Shown: positions 1-10,113, numbered from the stretch's first letter. The stretch: DNA of 20,922 bases from Pelargonium nanum (GCA_036897485.1 JAYMTF010001866.1:1-20922); one strand, 5' to 3'. Program-made: numbers and translations. The notes: generated by a model not told the origin, from the sequence alone.

Positions 1-163
1 TCTATCCTAAACATTTTCACTAGTAATATCAAATACATGTGAAAATACATGTAAAAAACTGTTCATGGAAAAATACTTTTCCATATAAATATGCTCATTA
101 ACTTAGTTAGTCTTGTAGCTCTCATATCATCATTAATGACACTATCTTTGGTCTTTTGGTCAG
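1..163 (+). other. 3' part of an intron of the ascorbate oxidase gene
   Basis: AT-rich sequence with no coding similarity, ending in a T-rich stretch and a CAG acceptor at 161-163. The next base opens a frame that reads straight into the conserved ascorbate-oxidase segment (SHK-MVVVEADGNYV). The intron's donor lies outside the window. Confidence 0.75.
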
Positions 164-1132
164 AGCCACAAAATGGTTGTAGTGGAAGCTGATGGAAACT
201 ATGTGAAGCCCTATGAAGTGGACAGTGTTGATATCTACTCTGGGGAGAGCTACTCGGTTCTCATAAACACAAACCAAGACCCGACCCAAAACTATTGGGT
301 CCGAATGAGCGTCATCGGTAGAGAGCCCCATACCGAGCCGGGTTTGACCATCCTCCACTACAAGACCACGTCGGACTCAAAGTTGCCCACAACTCCGCCC
401 CCAGTCGCACCCGTATGGTACGACTTTGATCGCAGTAAAGCCTTCACTTACAACATTTTCGCTGCCGCGGGCTCTCTGGAACCTCCCAAGAACTTCCATC
501 GCCGAATCACTCTCCTCAATACCCAAAATAGCATTAATGGGTACACCAAATGGGCCATCAACAACGTCTCGTTGGTCCTACCCACCACCCCTTACTTGGG
601 CTCCATCAAGTACGGGCTCAAACACACCTTCGACCAAAAAAGCCCGCCAGACAACTTTCCCAGCAATTATGACGTGACCAAGCCTCCGGTCAACCCCAAC
701 TCCACAGTGGGAGGTGGGGTCTACATGTTCGAGATGAACAACACTATTGACGTGATACTCCAAAATACCAATACATTGACCGTGAATAATAGTGAGGTAC
801 ACCCGTGGCACTTGCACGGGCATGACTTTTGGATATTAGGGTATGGGGATGGAAAATTCACCGCTAAGGATGAGAAGAACTTTAATCTGAAAAATCCACC
901 GTTTAGGAACACGGCGGTGATCTTCCCGTACGGGTGGACGGCTCTAAGGTTTGTGACGGATAATCCAGGAGTGTGGGCGTTCCATTGTCACATAGAGCCA
1001 CATTTGCATATGGGCATGGGAGTAGTTTTTGCCGAAGGTGTACATATGGTGAAAAATATACCTAATGAGGCACTTGCTTGTGGAGAGACCGGGTTGATGT
1101 TTGCGAACAAGAACAAGAACCATAACAAATGA
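164..1132 (+). CDS. AAO: L-ascorbate oxidase, last coding exon (5'-partial gene)
   Basis: C-terminal part, about 322 residues, of a secreted multicopper oxidase that oxidises ascorbate to monodehydroascorbate in the cell wall while reducing O2 to water. The frame is open from the acceptor at 163; the ATG at 173 is an internal Met (SHKM), not the start. Two copper-binding blocks are intact. HPWHLHGHDFW (nt 800-832) supplies a type-1 His and type-2/3 His ligands. HCHIEPHLHMGM (983-1018) carries the His-Cys-His triplet, the second type-1 His and the axial Met. An axial Met, together with the segment NTAVIFPYGWTALRFV, fits ascorbate oxidase better than most laccases. Several N-X-S/T glycosylation sites (e.g. 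NNVS, NNTI) fit a secreted protein. The stop is TGA at 1130-1132. The exon has no lesions, so the gene looks functional; its 5' exons and signal peptide lie left of the window. Confidence 0.93.
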   Translation, partial: SHKMVVVEADGNYVKPYEVDSVDIYSGESYSVLINTNQDPTQNYWVRMSVIGREPHTEPGLTILHYKTTSDSKLPTTPPPVAPVWYDFDRSKAFTYNIFAAAGSLEPPKNFHRRITLLNTQNSINGYTKWAINNVSLVLPTTPYLGSIKYGLKHTFDQKSPPDNFPSNYDVTKPPVNPNSTVGGGVYMFEMNNTIDVILQNTNTLTVNNSEVHPWHLHGHDFWILGYGDGKFTAKDEKNFNLKNPPFRNTAVIFPYGWTALRFVTDNPGVWAFHCHIEPHLHMGMGVVFAEGVHMVKNIPNEALACGETGLMFANKNKNHNK

Positions 1133-1870
1133 GAGTAATATTGAGTTGGATAGGGACTTGTTTTGGGTTGTTAGTATTTTTTTCTTTTCTTGTGTATTTA
1201 GTGAATTAAGTTTAATGATAATGTGAGAGTTGAGATCTAGCTAAGTGATTAATTTTATAGATTAATGTATTTTTGGTTATGTGCAACATGGACATGATGC
1301 ATGATTATGCTGCATAAAGTATTTTTAAATAGTAGAAAAGTAATATTGCATTTGGAACTTACTTGTATGATCAGTTAGGTTGTGTTTGGTAACATCTACT
1401 AGATTTTAAATTCAACATTTAAAAGTCTGGTTTTAAAATGTTCTATTTCAATATTCTTCCTGTGTACGATCAGGTTCACCGAATCTAATCAAGATTTTAG
1501 AAAGAAAAATTTATTTTGAAAGGCTAATATTATTAATTGGTCTGCAACTCAACTGCGAATTCTGATAAAAAAGAGAAATTGAGGAGTTCTGCTATTTAGG
1601 ATATGACTGCGTACAAGTAACACACAACCGATATGTGCACCAATCATTATTTACAAATTAATTTCTGGTTTGGGTTTCAGTTTTTAGGTACGAATGTACT
1701 GAATTGTGTGAATTTGTACGACTCGTTTTGTCCCAATTAATTCTTTAAAAAAATAATTTCGACCCGATTGATTTAAAAGTAATTGGTCGGATTGGGTGTG
1801 GAGTACCCACGAGTTTGGATCCAAACCAATTTTAAGTCGAGGAAATGATAGTGAAAGTGAAGTGAGTAAC
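1133..1870. other. Ascorbate oxidase 3' flank and spacer
   Basis: The first 150-250 bases are presumably the ascorbate oxidase 3' UTR (T-rich, no clear canonical AATAAA). The rest is AT-rich with no ORF, RNA gene or recognisable repeat. Confidence 0.5.
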
Positions 1871-2084
1871 TGAATTATTATATTTTTATTTTTATTTTTA
1901 TAAGCAACGGGACATTATACTCGAAGTAACAATGTTTGTCACTCCTTTTGGGAGCGTCACCCTAAACTCCACCCCACAAATCTCATCTCTTACCGTCGAC
2001 AAGGGGACTCAAAACTTGAGATCTCAGAGGAAATCCAAAGTGGTATTAACCACTTGGTCCAACACGTCTTAGTTGAATTATTAT
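1871..2084 (-). mobile_element. tRNA-derived SINE with 11-bp target-site duplication
   Basis: Read on the minus strand, the element (about 2073 down to 1882, 192 bp) has an RNA polymerase III A-box-like motif TGGACCAAGTGG (2061-2050). A degenerate B box GTTTTGAGTCC (2015-2005) follows after 34 bases. The 3' end is an A-rich tail of TAAAAA repeats (about 1905-1882). It is bracketed by a perfect 11-bp direct repeat TGAATTATTAT at 1871-1881 and 2074-2084, the hallmark of LINE-mediated retroposition. The order (head with A and B boxes, body, A-rich tail, duplication) is that of a plant tRNA-related SINE. The family name cannot be assigned from sequence alone. The intact duplication suggests a fairly recent insertion. 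Confidence 0.82.
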
Positions 2085-2902
2085 GTTCTTCTAATAAATT
2101 CAGTCCATTCACTTGGTTGCACAATTGAATTAGATTTATGGTTGCCATCATTTCATTTCATTTACCTCAAAATTCAAGTCAACCAACCTGATATATAGAG
2201 TACAACAGCTAGAAAAATTATAGTTGTAAATGTTATTTGTAGTCTTTATTAATAAAAAAATATGTTGTGTTGAATATTTCATCTTATATTCTTATACGTG
2301 TGTTGTAATAAATTAAAGGTGACGATGCATAAAATTTTATAAATATTCCAAACATGTCGTTCTCATCTTGTGCGCGTTGAAGACATCTACTTGACCTACA
2401 CGTTTCTTGTTGGCTCACTACGCCTGTGGGCTATTTGGGGTTCAAATGATTCAGTCATTTTTCTTCATCTCGCTTCAAACCTGATCACGAGCATCGTAGA
2501 GAGATTTTCAAGTACTTCTACTAAGTTATGATATTCCTTTTCTTGAGGCACGTGCAAATTGAGGAGGTAACGCTATATGATAGTAGACCCTTCTCAAGGG
2601 TCAAAAGTTCAAATGTTATGCTCGAATAGTAAATACTTCGCAAAGCTCTAGAAGTGAGGTACGTCATATTTGTATAACTTTCGGACTCCGTCTTGTAGCT
2701 ATACCATAGAGGTTTGCACTCAAATCCTCCTTGAGTATGCGTGATATTATCGTGTGCTCCATGACATCATCACTACCTCACTGTTACATCATATAGGTTT
2801 ACATGAAATTATCATAACTTAGCACATGATGTCATCATGACCCACCATGCACCTCCAATCAATCACGAATCGATAGCTCACATTTTCCACACATTTAGTT
2901 AT

Positions 2903-3060
2903 TATAAATACCCCATTTACGTACTGTATAAAGGACATAGGGTTGATCTCGAGAGTTCATCTTTCATTTTCCACAATTCATTCTTTCTATTAAGTTTGGG
3001 AGAGTCTATTTTCTACCATGGTAGAGATGTTTACTCACACCGGAGATGAAATTTGAAGTT
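2903..3060 (+). promoter_or_regulatory. TATA-plus-leader-like stretch without a gene, possibly solo-LTR debris
   Basis: TATAAATA at 2903-2910 and a second TATAAA-like motif about 30 bases on are followed by a CT-rich segment rich in TTCATT/TTTCAT words. This looks like a core promoter or the U3/R part of a short LTR. No TG...CA termini, primer-binding site or target duplication could be demonstrated, so this is a weak call. Confidence 0.22.
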
Positions 3061-3330
3061 TAAGTCTTGAATTTTGTTTAACGATATGTGAACGACTATG
3101 GTGTGCAGACTTTGTCCCAGTAATCAGTAAACAAAACCCATTTTAAGATCCCATACTCAATCCAAGTCAAATTTCCGACTAATCCAATGTTTTGTTGACA
3201 CCGAATCAAAGAATACTCATTTTGTACCAAAGTGAATACTTTTGTTACAAATTTATCTATATATTATATAGTAAAACTGGTACTATTGTCATGCCCTGAT
3301 TTTGAATTTAATTTGGTAAATTCACATCAA

Positions 3331-3349
3331 GGCCCAAACAATTTGGGCC
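3331..3349. repeat. Inverted repeat of site II-type motifs
   Basis: GGCCCAAA and TTTGGGCC are perfect 8-base inverted arms with a 3-base centre. TGGGCC/GGCCCA is the core of plant site II elements bound by TCP factors in proliferation-linked promoters. No gene start is nearby, so a role is unproven. Confidence 0.4.
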
Positions 3350-3810
3350 AAAAGTTAGTTAGGCTTTTCTGTACAACTTGCAGTTGATGTAATTGGAAGG
3401 ATTTGGTCCCCACAACCAGTAACAGCAATACATGTTATATTTAATACATGGATGGTTCCAAGAAGCACATAGCTTTGTCCATTGACTATTGTAGATCATT
3501 ACAAGGCTTGTCCCAAAATCACATTTATTTCTCTTTGGCCCAACTTCAAAACCCTCTATCCAATGGTTAGCAAATTAAGGGCCAGCTGACCCAATTCTTC
3601 CAAAACACAAAACCCATAAATTTAACCCAACTTATTTGTGTTGATAGTCATTCTTTGTAGATAGTAATTGAAAAATCTCTATCTAAATCTTGTATATTTT
3701 TTCCATTTTTATGTGCTCAAAATTATCATAGAAACAGATAAATACAAAGTGATTAGAGTATTAGACTAATAATTATCTTGTTTGAGACTGAGATTTGTCA
3801 CTCAAAATAA

Positions 3811-4090
3811 GGTAAAAGATCAAATTTGGTCATAAACTTTGTTTAACTAAAATTAGTCCCCGAACATTCATGTTTTGCTTCAATTTGGTCTCTGAACATT
3901 TTTTTACTCAATTTAATCCTAAACTTTTGATATTAGCTCTAAGGATAATGACCATTTTGAGTCAATATATGAACGTTAAGGAATTAAATTGAGTCAAAAT
4001 ATAAAAGTTTATAGACTAATTTTAGTTAAACAAAATTTAAAGACTAAATTGGACTAAACACCAAAAAGAAATTGAGACTATTAGCCTAAA
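3811..4090. mobile_element. Foldback MITE-like element, copy 1
   Basis: It starts with GGTAAAAGATCAAATTTGG and has long subterminal inverted arms: 3832-3859 and 4014-4041 are reverse complements over about 27 bases (core TTTGTTTAACTAAAATTAGTC). The centre contains CTCTAAGGATAATGACCATTTTGAGTCAATAT, written here as one motif family rather than exact bounds, and is shared with the copy at 11478-11711. The right terminus is decayed (GAGACTATTAGCC in place of GGTCTTTTACC), so the end near 4090 is approximate. No transposase ORF is present; it is non-autonomous. The superfamily is uncertain because no target duplication is clear. Confidence 0.65.
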
Positions 4091-5121
4091 AATAATAACT
4101 ACTATTGCCCACAGCTCAGTAAATAAGGGAATAGAAATTGACAAGTGGACTAGTTGTATGCATTGGGATTGGTATATTTGACAGAGTAGAAAGTGCAGAG
4201 AAGTTACTAGAAAAATAGGTAGAGGTCAAAACTCCAGCTCACCATGGTAACAGTTTCCTATTTTAAACATTATTTTCTGCAAAAACCAGAATCAACCTAA
4301 CCCAACCCAACCAAGATCACCACCACCACCAGGCACACACTGCAAAGAAAACCCACAAACATCATTCACTTCACCTACCACTCTTTGCTCTTGTTGCTCT
4401 CTCTCCTCTGCTTTTTTTTGGCTTCTTTGAATATTTGCTGCTTTTATTGCTCCAAGTCCCCACTCACTCACACTATCCACTTTCCTCCACTACTCCCACT
4501 CCTGCCTCATTCCCACTTTTTGTTTCACTCTCACCTGTCCAACTGATTCCTCATTCTCTCAATAATACCAAGCCACAGCTTTTCCTGGGTTTTTGCCTCT
4601 TCATTTTGGTTTGTTTCTTATGGTTCTCTGCTTTTTTGTTCTCTGTGTTGCTTGCTTTGATTGCTGTTGTCCACTGAGCTTCCCATTGATTGAAATGTAG
4701 GGTTTTATGGGTTCTTCTTGTGTCCTTTCACTTGTTAATTGGTTTTCCTTGCATTTTCTGATGATGGGTTGTTTGTGTTTCTATTGATTATTGGATTCAG
4801 GGAAATGGGTTCTTGAGATTAGCCACTCTTGAGATGTGTTGGGTTCTAGATTTCATTAAGTTGACTTGTTCTGTGCCTTTCCCAATAGGAGATTTCCTTT
4901 AGTTTGGCTCTGTGTTGGGTTATGATAATTGACATGAAGATTGCATTTTGATTTTGACCCAACTTTTTAGTTAAGATTGCATTGAGTGGGTTCAGCTTTC
5001 TGGACCTTTTTGTCCACTTTATTTTTGTTAAACACTAAAAAGTTCATTCTTTTTGGACACCCTGAATAAATAATCTCACTGGGGGTTTGGGTTGGAGTTG
5101 GAGTTGGAGATTGAGATTGTT
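4091..5121 (+). promoter_or_regulatory. Promoter and long 5' leader of the LRR receptor kinase
   Basis: A CT-rich tract (about 4375-4470), typical of plant TATA-less initiation zones, suggests transcription starts around 4300-4400. That gives a leader of roughly 700 bases. The leader region contains several ATGs upstream of the real start, including an ATG directly followed by TAG (4695-4700), so part of it may be a 5' UTR intron. A plausible acceptor is GATTCAG at about 4795-4800 or CCAATAG at about 4889. An in-frame TAA at 5071-5073 closes the reading frame ahead of the coding ATG at 5122. Exact borders cannot be fixed without transcripts. Confidence 0.45.
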
Positions 5122-8100
5122 ATGGGAGGAATGAAGACAATCTGTTCAATAGTGTTGTTATTGGTTGTGTCTGCATTTGGAGAATCAGACTTTGAGGCAC
5201 TCTTGGAACTCAAAAAAGGCTTCCAGAAAGACCCAGCTGAGAGTGTACTTGTTTCGTGGGATTCCAAGACCCTGGTATCCGATGGGTGTCCCGAAAATTG
5301 GTATGGGATTGTCTGCAGCGATGGTCGTGTGATATCCATTACTCTAGACAATGTGGGTCTGGTTGGGGACTTTAGTTTCTCTACTATTAGTGATCTCGTA
5401 ATGCTTCGTAACTTATCAGTTTCAAATAACCAGTTGGCTGGGACTATCTCGGAGGTTGGCTCGATGTTGTTGTTGAAGCACCTGGACCTCTCAAACAACT
5501 TGTTTCATGGGTCCTTACCTTCCAGCCTCGCGAATTTGAAAAAGTTGGTGCTTTTGAATCTTTCTATGAACAACTTTGAAGGCACAGTTCCTACTGGTTT
5601 CGGGAAACTCTTGGAGTTGAAGTATTTAGATTTGCAGGGTAATGGGTTTTCTGGTGACATCATGCATATTCTGTCTCAACTTGGAAGTGTGGTACATGTC
5701 GACCTAAGCAGCAACCAATTCTCTGGTTCACTGGATTTGGGACTTGGGAATTCCGATTTTGTTTCCTCGATTCAGTATTTGAATATTAGCCACAATTCCC
5801 TGGTTGGGCAGCTCTTTGCTCATGATGGAATTCCATTTTTTGACAGTTTAGAAGTGTTTGATGCCACTAATAATCAGTTAGTGGAGACCGTTCCTTCCTT
5901 CAACTTTGTGGTTTCACTAAGGATTCTTCGGCTTGGAAGCAACAAGTTATCCGGGTCTCTACCTGAAGCTCTTTTGCAAGAGAGCTCAATGGTGTTATCT
6001 GAACTGGATCTCAGCAGCAATCAGCTTGAAGGTATCACGATTTTAGCAATTCTATGTAACTCCTGGATGATATTAATTTCATTTTTTTTTTACCGTGAGA
6101 ACAGCTTCTATTTGTATACATATAAATCTACTAAGAATATCAGTCGTGTCTATGTTTCTTGCCAGCATTGGCTTTCTTCAAGCCATCAAATATGTGTTTC
6201 TTATAATTCAAAATGATTATACAATTGTAGAATGGTTAATGTGTTTTCTTGTATCATATACTGTAAGTACAACCTTTGTTTATATTGAAATCGTGTCCAT
6301 TGCAGGTCCAGTTGGAAGTATCACCTCTGCAACTTTGAAGAAGCTTAATATATCGTCAAACAAATTGTCAGGCTCCTTGCCTGCCAAGGTAGGGCACTGT
6401 GCCATCATTGATCTGAGTAATAATATGCTCTCTGGTAACTTGTCCAGAATGCGCACTTGGGGTAATTATGTGGAAGTTATTCAGTTAAGTTCCAATTCAT
6501 TGACAGGAACCCTTCCGGATCAAACTTCTGAATTCTTGAGGTTGACGGTTTTGAATGTGTCTGACAACTTTTTAGTGGGAGATCTCCCGCCTGTTCTAGG
6601 TACATACCCAGAACTCAAAGTGATTGATCTTAGCCGAAACCAGCTTAATGGAAATATCCCGCCGAGTGTTTTTATCTCGACAAAGTTAACTGACCTCGAC
6701 CTGTCAAGCAACAACTTCACGGGCACAATACCTCTTCCGGATATTCACAACTTGTCTTCAATAGCTACAACTCAAAATTTGAGCTTGGTGTCTATTGATT
6801 TGTCAAACAACTCATTAAGTGGCCATTTACCCCCAGAGATCGGTAAATTTCATAACTTGGTGTATCTTGATCTATCCAGCAACGCTTTTGAAGGAAGCAT
6901 TCCTGCTGATCTTCCAGATGAACTGAAAGGCTTCAATGTGTCTTTCAATAATCTCTCTGGCATAGTACCTGACAACTTAAGACGGTTTCCTGATACTGCA
7001 TTTCACCCGGGAAATTCTTTGCTGGTTCTTCCTTATTCATCATCTCCAAAACATGTTCCAGATCTGGATTTTGTGAAGCACGGCCCGCATATGAAAACTG
7101 TTACTAAAATCATCCTCATTGCTGGTTTGGTTGGTACTGCTACAATAATTGCACTTTTTTGTATAATTATTCATTACAGAAACCACTACAAGGGCCCAAA
7201 GGAGACCAGTTTGAAAGGAAATGGCGAGGGAGAGAAAGGAGTCGCTCTAGGGGTTTCATCACCACTTGACAAAAATCCAAACCCACCATCATCTTCGTCA
7301 AGTATACACGAAGATCATCTATTACCATCCCAACTTGAGTCTGCACAGAAACCTGGGGACAGCTCAGCACTTGATAAGAAGCCTAAAGACCTTGGCCATC
7401 CCGACTCAGTGAAGAGGCTTGAAGGACTGTCCTCTCCCATGTCTTTCTTGCCATCTTCAAATCCATCAGCTTCTAGAAACCGACATCAATCTCAAAGTCC
7501 TGGTGTTCTTAAGGTTTCTTCTCCTGATAAGTTGGCAGGGGATTTGCATCTATTTGACAATTCCTTGTTGTTCACAGCAGAAGAACTTTCACGTGCTCCG
7601 GCTGAAATGGTAGGCAGGAGTTGTCATGGAGCCTTATACAGAGCAGCTCTTGACTCCGGTCATGTATTGGCTGTCAAATGGTTGAGGGAGGGGATAGCTA
7701 AAGGAAGGAAAGAGTTTGCTAGGGAGGTGAAGAAACTCGGAAGTATCAAACATCCAAATTTAGTTTCCTTGCAGGGTTACTACTGGGGACCAAAGGAGCA
7801 TGAGAAGCTGATCATTTCTAATTATATTAATGCACCATGTTTGGCCCTCTATCTTCTCGGTAAGTTGCTATACTCTCTCTCTCTCTCTCTCTCTAGAATC
7901 AACAATTTCATAACTATAAAGAACAAAGATATACTAGCTGTCTAAGCATGTCATTGTTACAAGTGACCCTTGCAGTCTTAAGAACATAGTACCTACACAC
8001 TCTTAGTGAACTATCGGTCATCATGAAACAATAACATTTGCTTTGTAACTACTAAATTGATTCTGTAGGTTTAAGGTTTTTAGGACTTGTAATTGTTTGT

Positions 8101-9054
8101 AAAGCAGTTGACAAAAGATATTGTAAAGTGTTACTTTCAACTAAGATTTTAGTGTGTGCTGCTGTTAATTTGGTTGATTAGCGCACTTTTTAGTACCATA
8201 CTCCTTTCCGATATCCTTAATTGTATCTTCTAAATGATTTTTCGAAAGAATTATAGGTCTCCTTGTCAAGATTGTTCCAACTGTTATTTTGAATAGTTTT
8301 TGAGTGATTGTTGATAATGAAGTGTACGTGCCTATTCATGTTTGTTCGTTCTTATGTATGATTCATATGGATCAACCAACAAAGTAAATGCGATTGATAT
8401 TTTCTTCCATTAATCTTGTCAAGCCCATGTGACTAGTTTTTGGTGCTAATACATATGCCATGTCTTTTTGCAGACACAGAATCAGGAAAGGCGCGTCCTT
8501 TATCTGTTGATGAACGCCTCAAGATTGCTGTAGACGTTGCACGATGTCTTAACTACCTACACAACGAGAGAGCAATACCTCATGGAAACCTTAAATCCTC
8601 CAACATTTTACTAGAAAGTCCTCATATGAATGCTCTCCTAACCGACTACAGCCTTCACCGGATACTGACACCAGTCGGTACAGCAGAGCAAGTACTGAAT
8701 GCAGGGGCTCTTGGCTATCTCCCTCCCGAGTTTGCTAGCTCCAGCAAACCAAGCCCGTCATTGAAGAGTGATGTCTACGCATTTGGGGTCATCTTGTTGG
8801 AGCTCGTAACCGGGAAAAGATCCGGGGAGATAGTATCCGGAACCCCGGGAGTAGTTGATCTGACAGATTGGGTGCAGCTGTTGGCAGGAGAAAACCGATC
8901 AAACGAGTGCTTTGACAGGCTCATTGTTGACGCGAAGCGTCCACATACAGTTCTTGATGAGATGTTGCGCGTGGCGTTGAGATGCATCCTTCCAGCATCG
9001 GAGAGGCCCGACATGAGGACAGTGTATGAAGATATATCAACCATGGTGCTATAG
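5122..9054 (+). CDS. LRR receptor-like protein, probable inactive kinase (At2g27060 type)
   Basis: Spliced from 5122-6031, 6306-7859 and 8474-9054 (1014 codons plus TAG); both introns are GT-AG and phase 1. The start is the first ATG after the in-frame stop at 5071. The protein has a signal peptide (about 1-20), an LRR N-cap with CPENWYGIVC (56-65), about 20 leucine-rich repeats (to about 540), one transmembrane helix (about 572-595), a Ser/Pro-rich juxtamembrane stretch, and a C-terminal kinase fold (about 730-1014). The kinase is atypical. The glycine loop is GRSCHG (740-745), the catalytic HRD is HGN (858-860) and DFG is DYS (879-881), although the VAVK-type Lys (761) remains. Family members act as plasma-membrane receptors or co-receptors, usually by binding rather than phosphotransfer. 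The length matches the family (about 1000-1050) and no lesion is seen. The ligand is unknown. Confidence 0.93.
6032..6305 (+). other. Intron 1 of the LRR receptor kinase
   Basis: Donor GAAG|GTATCA and acceptor TTGCAG|GTCC. Splicing restores the Gly codon and continues an LRR (NQLEG-PVGSIT). The frame happens to stay open for some distance into the intron on both sides, but that translated sequence is not LRR-like. Confidence 0.85.
7860..8473 (+). other. Intron 2 of the LRR receptor kinase, with a (CT)11 microsatellite
   Basis: Donor CTCG|GTAAGT and acceptor TTTGCAG|ACACAG. It interrupts the kinase domain between the hinge segment APCLALYL and the helix with VDERLKIAVDVARCL. A perfect (CT)11 run lies at 7873-7894, just after the donor, and should be polymorphic in length. 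Confidence 0.88.
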
Positions 9055-9557
9055 AAAAGGTGGCTTCCATGGCAGATACAAGCTCTAACCCCATTAATTG
9101 GTTCTTTTTTTAGACTGATTTTAGTTCAATTTAGCTTTTCTTGTGTGATTGTTGAAGTAGCTATTTATTGGTTAGGTAAATAATGGGCTTTTGATCTATA
9201 CAATAAGAGGAAAATAAGTTGTTTTTTTTGTAGATAAATATGGGTTATTGATTCATTTTAACCCTTGTTCTTGTCAATGGAATTGCTCTTAAATTTTCAG
9301 TAAGAAGCTGAGGTTTGGGAACATTTGGGGTCTCCTTTTTATTTATTTGTTTTTGCTATTGCAAAGAGATAAAATGCACATTATATTTTTCTTTATATAT
9401 TTCCTCACCCTACCAATTTTGAATAGTAAAAGTTTGTTTTTTCATTTCCATCTTCTTGCCCGGCCTTCCACTGTGCTTTAGCGAATACAGACATTTGTAA
9501 GTATTCTAAAAAATATATATATATAAATATCTTATTTATTTAAAGGAATGAATGTTC
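9055..9557 (+). other. 3' UTR and downstream flank of the LRR receptor kinase
   Basis: T-rich sequence with scattered ATAA-type polyadenylation-like motifs (e.g. near 9230) and a short (AT)n run near 9513-9525. No coding potential was found. Confidence 0.45.
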
Positions 9558-9799
9558 AAAAGGTATCTCAACTTGTAAAAAGCTATTGTTTTAGTCCATG
9601 TAATTTGTACAAGACATTTAATTTTCTCAACTTTGTATATGTCATTTAAATTCCCGAACTTCGATATTTTGGATCAAAAAGTCTCCAACGTTAATTGGGA
9701 TTAACTAATCCGTTAGCGGTGATGACGTGTCGCTAATGTCACATGTGGCGCTGACGTGAAATTTAATTACACGTATTTTTCATGTATTTTTTATATTCT
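9558..9799. repeat. Degenerate dispersed-repeat-like segment
   Basis: It contains phrases typical of dispersed non-coding plant repeats (a tract reading AATTCCCGAACTTCGATATTT, given here only to locate it near 9649-9670). A pair of related GTGACGTGTCG- and GGCGCTGACGTG-like motifs lies at about 9719-9760. No clear terminal repeats or ORF. Placed as repeat-derived by style only. Confidence 0.3.
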
Positions 9800-10113
9800 T
9801 TAACAAGTTGGCAAGTGGTGGAAGTGGAGGGTGATTCAAAGGTCATCATGTCGGATCTCGCGTCAGAATCCGAGATGCCTAATATTTAAGGTTTGCTAGT
9901 TCATGATTGTATTTGTCTAGCTTCTAGTTTGGAGAAAGTTGTTTTCTCTTTTGCTTGATGATCCGCGAATGGTGGCTCATACTCTTGCTAGAGCCGCCAA
10001 TTCCATGCCTGGTCATTGTAATTGGGTTGCACCGGAGTGTCCCTCGGTTGTAACTCGCTTTGAGTATTGATTTAATATAAGCAGTAGTCTTTTGTTCAAA
10101 AAAAATTAATAAG
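9800..10113 (+). pseudogene. 3' end of a LINE: decayed RNase H domain with A-rich tail
   Basis: Translated piecewise, 9820-10069 gives a plant RNase H-like (RVT_3) domain end: VEGDSKVIMSDLASESEMP, then LVHDCICLASSLEKVVFSFA, then VAHTLARAANSMPGHCNW and a tail ending TRFEY-stop (10067-10069). The frame is broken by at least two shifts and by two adjacent TGA codons where CGA (Arg) would be expected, which fits cytosine deamination. The ORF is followed by a short 3' UTR and an A-rich end (10098-10105), as in 5'-truncated plant LINEs. A weak 8-base flanking duplication, TTAACAAG (9800-9807) and TTAATAAG (10106-10113), has one mismatch. It is non-functional. Confidence 0.75.

Larger units (their letters stand above)
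2085..3810. other. AT-rich spacer without a gene
   Basis: No ORF with protein-like composition and no RNA gene was seen. Short palindromes around ATGATGTCATCAT lie near 2760-2840. TATA-like motifs at 2903-2910 and about 2935 are followed by a pyrimidine-rich leader-like stretch. A GGCCCAAA/TTTGGGCC inverted repeat lies at 3331-3349. The 70-codon frame at 2837-3049 has no recognisable domain and looks fortuitous. Confidence 0.5.

Noticed and set aside
2837-3049. 70-codon plus-strand frame
   Set aside because: No domain; composition fits translated non-coding DNA after the TATA-like block.
5092-5121. N-terminal extension of the LRR kinase (ELELEIEIV) from 5092
   Set aside because: That frame begins with TTG, not ATG. 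The first ATG after the in-frame stop (5071-5073) is 5122, and it opens directly into a normal signal peptide.
1133-5121. Remnant of an EIN3-like (EIL) gene expected from the Arabidopsis blocks
   Set aside because: I looked for EIN3-family signature segments in this spacer and saw none on either strand by eye.
5076-5498. 140-codon minus-strand frame
   Set aside because: Antisense to the signal peptide and first LRRs of the receptor kinase; no recognisable domain.
6095-6305. Coding sequence upstream of LRR kinase exon 2
   Set aside because: It starts at GTG, lies wholly within intron 1, has no LRR pattern, and is removed by clean GT-AG splice sites that restore the repeat.
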